DNA from: Trichodesmium erythraeum GBRTRLIN201
GTDB lineage: Bacteria; Cyanobacteriota; Cyanobacteriia; Cyanobacteriales; Microcoleaceae
Direction of reading: 5' to 3'
NCBI GenBank assembly: GCA_018457135.1
Contig: JAGGDU010000171.1
Coordinates: 9,815-73,814, forward strand
DNA length: 64,000 nucleotides
In this document: in pieces, positions 36,907 through 46,206 of the stretch
Layout: each line of letters starts with the position of its first letter
Numbering within the stretch: the stretch's first letter is position 1
Position numbers and translations under genes: made by a program
The notes under the pieces: generated by a model
The model's database searches: none
What the model was told of the DNA's origin: nothing
The model's input: the letters and a program-made list of their open reading frames with translations, nothing else

Positions 36907-38865
36907 CTACCTAAGTTGAAAATTACTAGTAGCTAAAACTGGACTATTATCTAAATTAGCAAACTCAGCTCCAATACCAAAACCATCTTCACTGCCGTTA
37001 GTATTATAATATAACGCTCCGCTAACAGAGTTGTAAACAATAGCAGCTTCAGCAGTTTCGGCATCACTTTCACTAGAGACAGTAGCAAAATCATCTTCAG
37101 ATAAACCAGCATCAGCAGAACTATCTAGAGCAGTAAAAGTATCCAAGTCAAGCAAGATTCTATCTTGACCAATATTAAAATCAGTAATTCTATCTGTACC
37201 TATATCCTGAGAATTAAATTCTTTATTGGTGTTAAAGATAAATCTATCTATACTGGCTCCACCAGTTAATTCATCGTCTCCAGGACCACCATTCAGGCGA
37301 TCGCGACCTTGACCACCATTAAGAGTATCATCACCCCTTCCTCCAAGCAATATATCAAACCCTGGACGACCTTGTAAAAAATCATCACCATCCTGACCCA
37401 AAAGAGTATCATTACCCCTGGCGCCTATCAGAGTGTCATTACCATCATCACCAAGAATTCGGTCATTGCCTGCCAGTCCATTTAGGCGATCATCTCCAGC
37501 AAAACCCCTTACCTTATCGTCAGCAAAACCTGCTTGAATATTGTTATCCCGTTTATCTCCATTGAAAACCACATTCTCAACAGGAATTACAGTATTCATA
37601 TTTTCTAAGATAACCTGTCCGCGCAACTCACCACTCTGATTATTTTGTGTATGCAGGTTAATATAAACTCCTCCTGACTCTACTGCAGCCACTTCAGTCT
37701 CATCCAAAGTAAAGTTACCAGAGAAGAAACCAGAGTTACCATCAGTTTCAAATACAGTTAAGTTGCGTAAAAATGCACCATTCTCGCCAATTTCTCCCAA
37801 ATAAAGTTGAGCCGAGCTTTGAGAATTTCCCTCTGAGTCCTGCTCTGGTCCGACATTAAATAAGTCACTCGACAGCCCAAAAAAACGTCCAAATATATTA
37901 AAATTATTGCCCAAAAGTTCACTAGAAAAGACTCCTCCAGCCTGGGTATTTGAATCTAAGTCAACGACTTGAGATTCTAACATTGGTAAAAATCCTACTA
38001 GAGCATCGTTCCCTGGAGCTGTCTCGTTGACAAGAACTTGTGCGCGTAACTCACCACCCAGATTATTTTCTGTGTGCAAATTCACATAAAAGTTCCCTGA
38101 CTTTGCAGCTACGACCTCATCATCACTCAAAGAAAAGGATCCCAAAAATCCACCTGAACCGTCACCATTATCAGTGACATTGAAATTACGGGCAATTCCA
38201 CCAGTAGAATTAGCTAATCCCTGATGCAAGTGAACAGAACTTTCAGCATTTCCCTCTAAGTCTGTACCTCCCACCGAAAATAAATCGCTTGATAAACCTG
38301 AAAAAGTTCCTTGTATTATCAGTGTATTATCATCCAGAGTCGCATTTATTATTCCTTCAGCGGGACTATCTGCTACTGGGGGTACTTCAAAAGATTCTGA
38401 CATGGGCAACCCAAGGCCAAATGATATTTGTAAACCATCTAAAAAATTTACCTGTCCCCGTAGTTCTCCACTTGGGTTATTTTCTGTGTGGAGATTTATA
38501 TAAAACGCGTCTGCTTTTGCTGTTTCTAGCTCTGGATCTGTGAGGGTAAAAGCTCCATTAAATCTACCAGAACGATCATCAATTTCAAATCTATTTAAGT
38601 TGCGGACAATACCTCCATTCTGACCTATTTCACCCTGATGAAGATGAATGGGGCTTTCAATATTTTCCTCTGAGTCTACTCCTCCTAAAGGAAGTAGAGG
38701 ACTTGATAGCTCCTTAAATTTGCCATCTATTAATAATATATTATCAAGTAATAATGCAGTAAAACCCCCTACAGCTGGACTATCTTCTACAGGTGGAACT
38801 TCCTGTTGTTCTGAGATAAATAAAGAAGGTCCAAAAAAAAATTTGTCAAATGAATAACGAGCCAT
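36907..38865 (-). CDS. triple CHRD-domain protein with RTX repeats
   Basis: A 652-residue protein. Three CHRD domains occupy about residues 15-147, 150-280 and 295-425; each has the endings HLHQGEIGQNGG or similar and FYINLHTENNPSGELRGQV. An RTX block of about ten nonapeptides follows (about 433-550, GNDTLIGARGNDTLLGQDGDD). A C-terminal serralysin-type tail (RFIFNT, DRITDFNIGQDRILLD) ends the protein. This is the layout of type I-secreted, calcium-binding surface proteins. There is no N-terminal signal. The ATG has an AAGGAG site. Its role is unknown; CHRD domains occur in extracellular proteins. It opposes and separates glcE and glcF. Confidence 0.9.
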   Translation of the reverse strand: MARYSFDKFFFGPSLFISEQQEVPPVEDSPAVGGFTALLLDNILLIDGKFKELSSPLLPLGGVDSEENIESPIHLHQGEIGQNGGIVRNLNRFEIDDRSGRFNGAFTLTDPELETAKADAFYINLHTENNPSGELRGQVNFLDGLQISFGLGLPMSESFEVPPVADSPAEGIINATLDDNTLIIQGTFSGLSSDLFSVGGTDLEGNAESSVHLHQGLANSTGGIARNFNVTDNGDGSGGFLGSFSLSDDEVVAAKSGNFYVNLHTENNLGGELRAQVLVNETAPGNDALVGFLPMLESQVVDLDSNTQAGGVFSSELLGNNFNIFGRFFGLSSDLFNVGPEQDSEGNSQSSAQLYLGEIGENGAFLRNLTVFETDGNSGFFSGNFTLDETEVAAVESGGVYINLHTQNNQSGELRGQVILENMNTVIPVENVVFNGDKRDNNIQAGFADDKVRGFAGDDRLNGLAGNDRILGDDGNDTLIGARGNDTLLGQDGDDFLQGRPGFDILLGGRGDDTLNGGQGRDRLNGGPGDDELTGGASIDRFIFNTNKEFNSQDIGTDRITDFNIGQDRILLDLDTFTALDSSADAGLSEDDFATVSSESDAETAEAAIVYNSVSGALYYNTNGSEDGFGIGAEFANLDNSPVLATSNFQLR

Positions 38866-39498
38866 TATAAATCTCCTTTCTAGTTGTAAAACTAATACAA
38901 AGCTTTAAATTCGGTAAAAAATTGATGTGTACAGACATTACATGCAACATCTCTTGCTTTTACTGGAGCCGTCGGCGGTTTTTCATCAATAGGTATTGAT
39001 GGTTAAGGAGACCGCCCAACCTAAATTAAATTTGTACTTAGGTTTAAGTCTGAATCTATTAGGGACCTACACTGTGAAAAATTATAAGAAAAATTATAAG
39101 TTCTCATACTTAATAAGTTTGAGATTTATTCTTATAGATTTCATGTATAAGTGAGTAAATAATATTAATAGATTTTTTGATTATATCGTTATCTTTGATT
39201 AAGTCAATGCTCTCCAATTTTTGTATTAGCTTTATATTAGGCTAGTATAACTGACTTATTGAACTATATATAATATAACCTAAAGTTAGTATTGGTGAAA
39301 TTATGCACACCAAGGTTATTTCATGGAACTTTGAAAATTGATTTACTAATTTTATTTTATTTATTAACTTTTTAGTATGACAGAGCGTAGTATAAAATTA
39401 TGAGTTAATATTCAATCCTACTTTCATTATTAATTATCAAAAAAATTAATGTATAATATTATTTATGAACTTTAGGATTGAAAAAAATCATATAAAAA
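38866..39498. other. divergent upstream region of CHRD-RTX gene and glcF
   Basis: About 630 bases without a gene. It must contain the promoters for both divergent genes. No motif was assigned. Confidence 0.45.
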
Positions 39499-40914
39499 AT
39501 GGATCTCAAAGACATAAGTATTCAAAGTAATCCAACAATTCCAGCGAAAGATAGCAAATTTTTACAGCAAAATCCACACTTGCAATCTGACTTAGATCAC
39601 TCTAGTTTTGACTCTAAAAATCCACCATCACCAGAATTAATTGGTGCCTGCGTCCACTGTGGATTTTGTTTATCAACATGTCCTAGTTATCGAGTAATAG
39701 GCAAAGAAATGGATTCTCCCAGGGGCAGAATTTATGTTATGGATGCTATTAACAATGGAGAAGCATCTTTAAATCAAACAAGTTCTCAACATTTTGATAC
39801 TTGCTTAGGTTGTCTCGCTTGTGTAACTACTTGCCCTTCAGGAGTTAGATATGATAAATTAATTGCTGCAACTCGCCCACAAGTAGAACGAAACATTCCC
39901 CGTTCATTACCTGATAAATTAATTCGTAGTCTGATATTTAATTTATTTCCTTATCCTAATAGATTACGACCTTTACTTATTCCTTTATTTATTTATCAAA
40001 AATTAGGATTTAACAAACTAATTCGTAGTAGCAAATTACTTGATAAAATATCTCCTAGATTAGCAGCAATGGAATCTATTCTACCAGAAATTACAGTTGA
40101 TTCTTTCTCTAATAATTATCCAAATATTATTCCGGCTGAAGGAGAAAAACGTTATCGAGTTGGTTTGATTTTAGGTTGTGTTCAAAGAATATTTTTCTCC
40201 TCTGTTAATATGGCAACAATTCGAGTTTTAACTGCTAATGGTTGTGAAGTTGTGATTCCTAAAAGTCAAGGTTGTTGTGCTGCATTGCCAGAACATCAAG
40301 GACAAACCGAACAAGCTCATGCTTTGGCAAAACAAATGATCGATAGTTTTGTAAATACAGGAGTTGATGCAGTTATTATTAATGCTGCTGGTTGTGGTCA
40401 CACTCTTAAAGAATACGATAATATTCTACAGGATGATTCTGAGTATTGTGACAAGGCAAAAGAATTTTCTAATAAAGTTAAAGATGTGCAAGAATTCTTA
40501 GCAAATGTAGGATTGACAGCTAAACTTTATCCTTTGGTTGAGGAAGAAGAATTGACTATAGTTTATCAAGATGCTTGCCATTTGTTGCACGGTCAAAAAA
40601 TTAGTTTAGAACCTAGAAAATTGCTGCTAAAAATTCCTGGGGTGAAGTTGCGTGAACCTATAGATGCAGCTTTATGTTGTGGAAGTGCGGGAGTCTATAA
40701 TATGCTACAACCGGAAACAGCTAATGAATTAGGAGAACAAAAAGTAGAAAACTTATTGAATACAGGTGCAGAATTAATTGCTTCTCCTAATCCTGGATGT
40801 TCTTTACAAATTAAAAAGCATTTAGATTTGCAAGGTAATAATATGAGTTTAATGCACCCAATAGAATTATTAGATTATTCAATTCGGGAGGTAAAGTTAA
40901 ATCTAAAAAAGTAA
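39499..40914 (+). CDS. glcF: glycolate oxidase/dehydrogenase iron-sulfur subunit
   Basis: A 471-residue protein with two 4Fe-4S clusters near the N-terminus: CVHCGFCLSTCPSYR (about residues 51-65) and CLGCLACVTTCPSG (about 98-111). Two cysteine-rich CCG domains follow (LGCVQRIFFSS, GCCAALPEHQG; DACHLLHGQ, ALCCGSAG). This is the standard GlcF layout, which passes electrons from the flavin subunit to the quinone pool. The first ~35 residues are a poorly conserved extension. The ATG at 39499 is preceded by a run of A but no strong ribosome site. Confidence 0.93.
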   Translation: MDLKDISIQSNPTIPAKDSKFLQQNPHLQSDLDHSSFDSKNPPSPELIGACVHCGFCLSTCPSYRVIGKEMDSPRGRIYVMDAINNGEASLNQTSSQHFDTCLGCLACVTTCPSGVRYDKLIAATRPQVERNIPRSLPDKLIRSLIFNLFPYPNRLRPLLIPLFIYQKLGFNKLIRSSKLLDKISPRLAAMESILPEITVDSFSNNYPNIIPAEGEKRYRVGLILGCVQRIFFSSVNMATIRVLTANGCEVVIPKSQGCCAALPEHQGQTEQAHALAKQMIDSFVNTGVDAVIINAAGCGHTLKEYDNILQDDSEYCDKAKEFSNKVKDVQEFLANVGLTAKLYPLVEEEELTIVYQDACHLLHGQKISLEPRKLLLKIPGVKLREPIDAALCCGSAGVYNMLQPETANELGEQKVENLLNTGAELIASPNPGCSLQIKKHLDLQGNNMSLMHPIELLDYSIREVKLNLKK

Positions 40915-41388
40915 ATAATAAACTAGTCTAATTTATGTCTAAACAGGAAGCGATCGCTCTGTTTTTGAAAATAAAAAATAGTAAGTATTAGTATTATTAG
41001 GCATACTATTAGCCAGAAAAAAATAGATATCGCTTTTCTTTTTTTGTCAGAGATAAAAATCATTCAGGAATTTGAGGAAAAACTGTAGAGGTTTGCTATT
41101 TAAACTCAGGGCAAAAATAAGATAAAAAGACAAAACCCCGGGTTGATAAAATCTTATAACCTATTTCCCAAAAACTCTAATAAAAAAAACTCAAAAATAT
41201 CCCGGCTTCTTACCCGAAAATAATTTTGTGGTCTAATTAAATGAAAAGTCATAAACCACATTGTCACAATCAAAACCTTGTAACGTCCCGACTCTCCTAC
41301 GGAAAAATTAGTCAGAGATTACTTTTGACTTTTGACTTTCCAATAGGGGATAATTTGTGAGTTAAAAACTGGAGGAAAATTTTATCAA
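40915..41388. other. non-coding gap with short heptamer repeats
   Basis: ACTTTTG is repeated at 41321-41340. An imperfect CCCGGG-type palindrome sits at about 41138-41150. No gene is seen. Confidence 0.4.
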
Positions 41389-42459
41389 ATGAAGCGCTCT
41401 CTATTTTTATTTATAAGTTTAGCTGTTTTAAGTTTAACATCCTGTAGCGCTGCCAAGGAAGTTCAGGAATTAATTCAGGAATTAATTGATCCCACGCCAC
41501 CACAGACATCGACCACATCTCCTGTTAAACAAAAAGAACAAAGAAAGTTATTTCCAATTCAGCAAAAAGGAAAATATGGTTATATCAATAAAATGGGCAA
41601 AATATTGATTCCACCAAAATTTGAACAGGTGAAAAATTTCTCAGAGGGATTAGCAGCAGTAAAAATTGGAGAAAAATGGGGTTATATTAATGAAATGGGA
41701 AAAATAGTCATCAGCCCAAAATTTGATTCTGCTTTACGTTTTTCCCAAGGGTTAGCACCAGTGAAAAAAGTTGCTCAAAGATGGAGCTATATTAACCAGA
41801 ATGGAGAAATAGTAATTCAACCAGAGTTTGAAGATGCAGTCTATTTTTCCGAAGGGTTAGCACGAGTTACAATTGATGGTAACTGGGGTTATGTTGATAG
41901 AATGGGCAAAATAGTAATCAAATCAAAATATGGAGGACAAACTGGGCGGGGTTTTTTTGTTGAGGGATTAGCTGCTGTGAGGGTCGGGGCTGGCTATAAA
42001 TATGGATATATAGATCAGGCTGGAGAAATGGTCATTACAGAACAATATAATTTTGCTGGAGACTTTGTTAATGGTTTAGCGAGGGTTCAAATTTTTGATG
42101 TTTGGGGGTATATTGATAAAACTGGTAGAGAAGTCATTAGACCAAACTTTGAATTTAGTCAAGATTTTTCTGAGGGTTTAGCAGCAGTTAAAATTAAAGA
42201 TAAGTATGGCTATATTGATGTTTCCGGAAAAAGAGTTATTCAACCGAAGTATGATTATGCTGGCAGTTTTTCTGAAGGTCTAGCAGAAGTAAGGATAGAT
42301 GACAAATATGGCTACATTAATGCTAAGAATGAGATCATTATTGAGCCGGAGTTTGATAATGCTTTTGCTTTTTCTAATGGTATTGCAGAAGTGTGGGTAG
42401 ATGACAAAAAGGGTTACATAGATAAAATTGGTAGGTTTGTCTGGAATTTAAGTAATTGA
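41389..42459 (+). CDS. WG-repeat lipoprotein
   Basis: A 356-residue protein. It has a lipoprotein signal with lipobox LTSC (Cys19). After a Pro/Thr-rich linker come nine WG (KWG) repeats, each about 37 residues: a strand pair like KWGYINEMGKIVI and then a phrase like PKFxxAxxFSEGLAxV. WG-repeat proteins are common on bacterial surfaces; their functions are mostly unknown, probably binding. AAACTGGAGG is a good ribosome site 15 bases upstream of the ATG. Confidence 0.9.
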   Translation: MKRSLFLFISLAVLSLTSCSAAKEVQELIQELIDPTPPQTSTTSPVKQKEQRKLFPIQQKGKYGYINKMGKILIPPKFEQVKNFSEGLAAVKIGEKWGYINEMGKIVISPKFDSALRFSQGLAPVKKVAQRWSYINQNGEIVIQPEFEDAVYFSEGLARVTIDGNWGYVDRMGKIVIKSKYGGQTGRGFFVEGLAAVRVGAGYKYGYIDQAGEMVITEQYNFAGDFVNGLARVQIFDVWGYIDKTGREVIRPNFEFSQDFSEGLAAVKIKDKYGYIDVSGKRVIQPKYDYAGSFSEGLAEVRIDDKYGYINAKNEIIIEPEFDNAFAFSNGIAEVWVDDKKGYIDKIGRFVWNLSN

Positions 42460-42801
42460 TAGCGCTTATATAGCAACTATCATACTGGAGGGTACAAAGT
42501 TGTATCTGGCGCGAGAGTAGGGATCAGGTAGGGATGTGGCAAGTGCTAGCACAAGTCAGAATTCAGCAGTCAGAAGTAATATCTGAGTGCATTTGAGCAT
42601 TTAGCTATGTGCGCCCCTAATATTCCACAACTATACAACATCCCTACTCCTGCTCAATAGCCCGCGCTGAATTTTTTTTGATAAATACTATATGCTTCCT
42701 ACTTTTTGCCTTTTACTGTCTAACTTTTGGGAGTTTTTAACGATCATAATAGCTAATGCTATGATTAAATTATATTTTCCATCTTAATAAGAAGCAAAAT
42801 T
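42460..42801. other. upstream region of the caspase gene
   Basis: About 340 bases with no gene. Contains short repeated scraps (TCAGAATTCAGCAGTCAGAA) and presumably the promoter of the caspase operon. Confidence 0.4.
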
Positions 42802-43776
42802 ATGTCCCAGACTTTCAACCAAGGATACGCTGTTGTTATCGGAGTAGGTGATGATTTGCCGATCACAATTGATGATGCTACTGCCATTGCCAATGTATTG
42901 GGTGATTTATCTCGTTGCGCCTATCCTACTGATCAAGTGCGTTTACTAACAGGTGAAAAAGCAAACCGTGCCAATGTTCTATCTGCTTTGAGCTGGCTGG
43001 CTGAGACCACGGGAAAAGATGACACGGCGATCGTTTATTTTTCTGGTCATGGAATTGAAAAACCAGATTATTATTTGATGCCTTATGGTTATAATTTAGA
43101 AAATTTGGAGGGTACAGCTATTCGAGGCGAAACTTTTACGGAGTGTCTGAGAGCTATTAAAACTAAAAAATTACTGGTACTGTTAGACTGCTGCCATGCT
43201 GGTGGACAGGCAGACCCTAAGGGAATTATAAAATCACCTCTACCTCCATCGGCGATCGCTCAGTTGGGGAGCAGTAGTGGTAGGGTTATACTTGCTTCTT
43301 CGCGAAAAGATGAACTATCTTGGACGGGAAAGCCATACAGTGTTTTTACTGTAGCATTGTTGGAGGCTTTGGCTGGTTATGGCATATTTGAACAAGACGG
43401 CTATGCTCGCGTTTTGGATCTTGCTATGTGGGTCGGACGCAAAGTCCCAGAACGTACAGGGGATGAACAGCACCCTATCATCAAGGTCTCTAATTTAGAG
43501 GATAATTTTGCTTTGGCTTGGTATGCTGGGGGGGAGAAAAGTGTGCGCCCATTGCCAAAATGGGAAACTAATATTCCATCTATTACACCAGGGTTGGATA
43601 TTGAACAGGTGGCTACCTGGCGACGGATGTTGGCTAACTATCGTGAAAATCTTCTGTTAATTGAAGAACGCATGAGTGAATTTGTTGAATTTACTGATGT
43701 TCCACTAACACTTTTGAAAAATAAACGTCGGATAGAGGCGGAAATAACTAAGTTGGAAAAAAAATTGGGGGGTTAA
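42802..43776 (+). CDS. caspase-like (C14) peptidase with C-terminal effector-associated helical domain
   Basis: A 324-residue orthocaspase-type protease. The catalytic domain (about 1-245) has His in IVYFSGHGIE (about residue 81) and Cys in LLVLLDCCHAGG (about 134), the dyad of caspases and metacaspases. The C-terminal segment (280-322), which contains ENLLLIEERMSEF and VPLTLLKNKRRIEAEI, matches the N-terminus of the next protein at 22 of 43 positions. Such a shared module in effector and regulator is the mark of effector-associated domains that pair homotypically. It probably cleaves proteins when the downstream switch is triggered. The gap to the next gene is 304 bases, with the same direction. 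Confidence 0.9.
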   Translation: MSQTFNQGYAVVIGVGDDLPITIDDATAIANVLGDLSRCAYPTDQVRLLTGEKANRANVLSALSWLAETTGKDDTAIVYFSGHGIEKPDYYLMPYGYNLENLEGTAIRGETFTECLRAIKTKKLLVLLDCCHAGGQADPKGIIKSPLPPSAIAQLGSSSGRVILASSRKDELSWTGKPYSVFTVALLEALAGYGIFEQDGYARVLDLAMWVGRKVPERTGDEQHPIIKVSNLEDNFALAWYAGGEKSVRPLPKWETNIPSITPGLDIEQVATWRRMLANYRENLLLIEERMSEFVEFTDVPLTLLKNKRRIEAEITKLEKKLGG

Positions 43777-44080
43777 CTACTGAGGCCGAATAGTTAAAAG
43801 TTGGAGAAATGTTAATGAATATTGAAAGTATGCTGATTATCTACTATCATAGATTAAGTTTTTTTCAAAAAATTACAGTTTTTTTTCATGGTTTACCAGC
43901 TCAAATGAAGTCAATTAAGACATAGTTAAAAGTTAACAATTACCAATAGAAAAAAAACCATACTTGCCAAATATCTAGGTGTGGTTTGCTGATTTATAGC
44001 TTCCCTAATGTCATACTTATAACTGGGGAATCAAAGCTTGTATTTTTGAGTAAGAATAACTAAAATGACTATTAAAGTTA
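43777..44080. other. spacer inside the caspase locus
   Basis: 304 bases without a gene; AT-rich. It may contain a second promoter for the three overlapping downstream genes. Confidence 0.4.
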
Positions 44081-45217
44081 ATGGATGAGATTGAATCTAT
44101 TGAAAAACAAATTAACAATACTAAAAAAAATCTACTTCTGACTGAGGAAAGAATATCTGAATATCCTGAGACTACGAGTGTTCCACTAAAAGACATCAAG
44201 AATAAACGAAAGTTAGAGACTAGGTTAAAAAAATTGAGAGCTCAATTAATAGGTCTTGATAAGCATCGCGATCGCTTAAAAGAACGTCGTGATATTCCTC
44301 CTTTACTTCCTTACTTTGTTAATCGTAGTAGTCAACAAATTGAACTTAAAGAAGCATTAAAAAAATTGTTCAATCATCCTTATTCTCAGCCACTTTTATG
44401 TATAATTCACGGGGATAAATTACAATGTCATGATACATTTTTTCAATTTCTTGAAAAGGAGTTTCTGCCAAAAATATTCAAGGAAAATACCAATATAAAT
44501 ACAAATAATAACTATACAGAATTTATCAAAGAATACCAACTGAAATGGCCGCCGAGAAATACTTCTATAGAAGACTTAAAAAATAGACTAGAACACAATT
44601 TAGTAGATACGGTACTTGACAATAAATTTGCTTCAAAAGCAGACATAAATGAGTACCTGGCTAGTATTGGAACAGTTATTATTCACACACATTTGCTCAC
44701 TGCTGATTTGCAGGAAAATTCATCTATAATTATTGAAAAATTTATAGAATTTTGGCAAGATTGGCCTGAACTTATTCCTAATCAACATCTAATTATTTTC
44801 TTGTTTATTAAATACAAAATTGAACCAAAACAAAACTATTTTCAGAAACTACAGAATTGGATTTTTCAGAATCTATTCAAGAATAATTCCAACACTCGAA
44901 CCGGGAATTATTCTATTCAAAAAAGTATCAAAGATTTGTCTTCCTCTAACTTTACTAAATTTGATAAAATTATCGGGGTAGTTCTGCCCGAACTTCAAGG
45001 AATTACGCAAACAGAAGTAGAAGACTGGGCCCGTAGGGAAGAAGTAAAGAATTATTGGGATGAGGAAAATATTCAAGATTTAATTAATATAATTGAGGAT
45101 ATGTTTGAAAAATGGGAGAAACAGCAAGCATCTGATACTATGCCTATGTCTAATTTAGCTATAAAATTGACTGATATTTTGATGGGAAAAATACCTATCA
45201 AGGAGGATACTGCATGA
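44081..45217 (+). CDS. effector-associated domain plus inactive STAND-like protein
   Basis: A 378-residue protein. Residues 14-56 (KKNLLLTEERISEY, VPLKDIKNKRKLETRL) form the helical module shared with the caspase C-terminus. From about residue 80 the sequence follows the entry of STAND NTPases (FVNRSSQQIELKEALKKLF, LLCIIHGDKLQCHDTFFQFL), but the P-loop is replaced by HGDKLQCHDTF, without a GxxxxGKT lysine. It fits the inactive STAND (iSTAND) proteins described in bacterial conflict systems. The remainder is helical with no recognised motif. The stop overlaps the ATG of the MoxR gene by four bases (ATGA). It likely bridges the caspase to the ATPase. Confidence 0.75.
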   Translation: MDEIESIEKQINNTKKNLLLTEERISEYPETTSVPLKDIKNKRKLETRLKKLRAQLIGLDKHRDRLKERRDIPPLLPYFVNRSSQQIELKEALKKLFNHPYSQPLLCIIHGDKLQCHDTFFQFLEKEFLPKIFKENTNINTNNNYTEFIKEYQLKWPPRNTSIEDLKNRLEHNLVDTVLDNKFASKADINEYLASIGTVIIHTHLLTADLQENSSIIIEKFIEFWQDWPELIPNQHLIIFLFIKYKIEPKQNYFQKLQNWIFQNLFKNNSNTRTGNYSIQKSIKDLSSSNFTKFDKIIGVVLPELQGITQTEVEDWARREEVKNYWDEENIQDLINIIEDMFEKWEKQQASDTMPMSNLAIKLTDILMGKIPIKEDTA

Positions 45218-46206
45218 ATTTTCCATTTTACTTTGGTGACGGAAAACGGAAACCAAATAATACACCAGCTACTCTACCTGTGTCGCGACGAGCCGAATTT
45301 ATCAAACCAGAAAATTATTTGGCAGATCCTGGTCTTCGCGATGCCTGCAACGTTGCTTTACTCTTGGGTCAACCCTTATTACTTACTGGAGAACCCGGTA
45401 CTGGCAAGACTTTGTTCTCTTATAGTCTAGCCTGGGAATTGGGTTTTGACGAACCACTGAAGTTTGAAACCAAGTCTACCAGCACTGCCCGGGATTTATT
45501 TTACAGCTATGACTCCTTGAAACAATTTCAAGATGCCCAAAACAGTATATTAGACAGAAAACCTCTAGACTATCTGACATACAATGCTTTGGGTCAAGCC
45601 ATCTTGCTCACTAAAGAGCCCTCTGAAATTGAGAACTTTGTACCTCCAGATTTTTTTCACCCTGGTAAAAGACGCTCTATCGTTCTCATTGACGAAGTAG
45701 ATAAAGCATCCCGTGATTTTCCTAATGATATCCTCAACGAATTGGAGTATCTATACTTTCGGGTCCGAGAACTGGGCAATATCAAGATTGAAGCTAACTC
45801 CAAACTACAGCCTATAGTCGTCATTACCAGCAACTCTGAGAAAGACCTTCCGGATGCATTTTTGCGGCGTTGTGTTTACTACAATATTCCTTTTCCACAA
45901 AAAGAGCGCCTTGAGAATATTGTTACCAATAGACTAGGTTTGTACTCTGCTGGTAGTAGTGACTTTCTCCAGGACGCTCTAGATATTTTTTTTCAGCTAC
46001 GAAAAAGCGGCTTGCGGAAGAAACCGACTACTTCTGAACTTTTGGGTTGGATGATAGCGCTCCAAGAAATTTCAGGCGGTGCAGAAAACCCCCTGGTTCA
46101 GTCTGAGCTGGCTCTGCAAACCTTGAGTAATTTGATTAAAACTGCTGAGGATCAAGATAAAGCTAAGGAGATAATGAAGCAATGGGTAAAAAGTCGCCAA
46201 AGTTAA
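45214..46206 (+). CDS. MoxR-family AAA+ ATPase
   Basis: A 330-residue AAA+ protein with Walker A GEPGTGKT (59-66), Walker B IVLIDEVDKA (156-165), sensor 1 TSNSEKD (205-211) and arginine finger in LPDAFLRRC (212-220). MoxR ATPases act as chaperones that activate metal-binding or vWA-domain partners. It overlaps the preceding gene by 4 bases and the following gene by 25 bases, so the three are translationally coupled. In conflict systems this ATPase is thought to supply the NTP-dependent switch. Confidence 0.93.
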   Translation: MNFPFYFGDGKRKPNNTPATLPVSRRAEFIKPENYLADPGLRDACNVALLLGQPLLLTGEPGTGKTLFSYSLAWELGFDEPLKFETKSTSTARDLFYSYDSLKQFQDAQNSILDRKPLDYLTYNALGQAILLTKEPSEIENFVPPDFFHPGKRRSIVLIDEVDKASRDFPNDILNELEYLYFRVRELGNIKIEANSKLQPIVVITSNSEKDLPDAFLRRCVYYNIPFPQKERLENIVTNRLGLYSAGSSDFLQDALDIFFQLRKSGLRKKPTTSELLGWMIALQEISGGAENPLVQSELALQTLSNLIKTAEDQDKAKEIMKQWVKSRQS

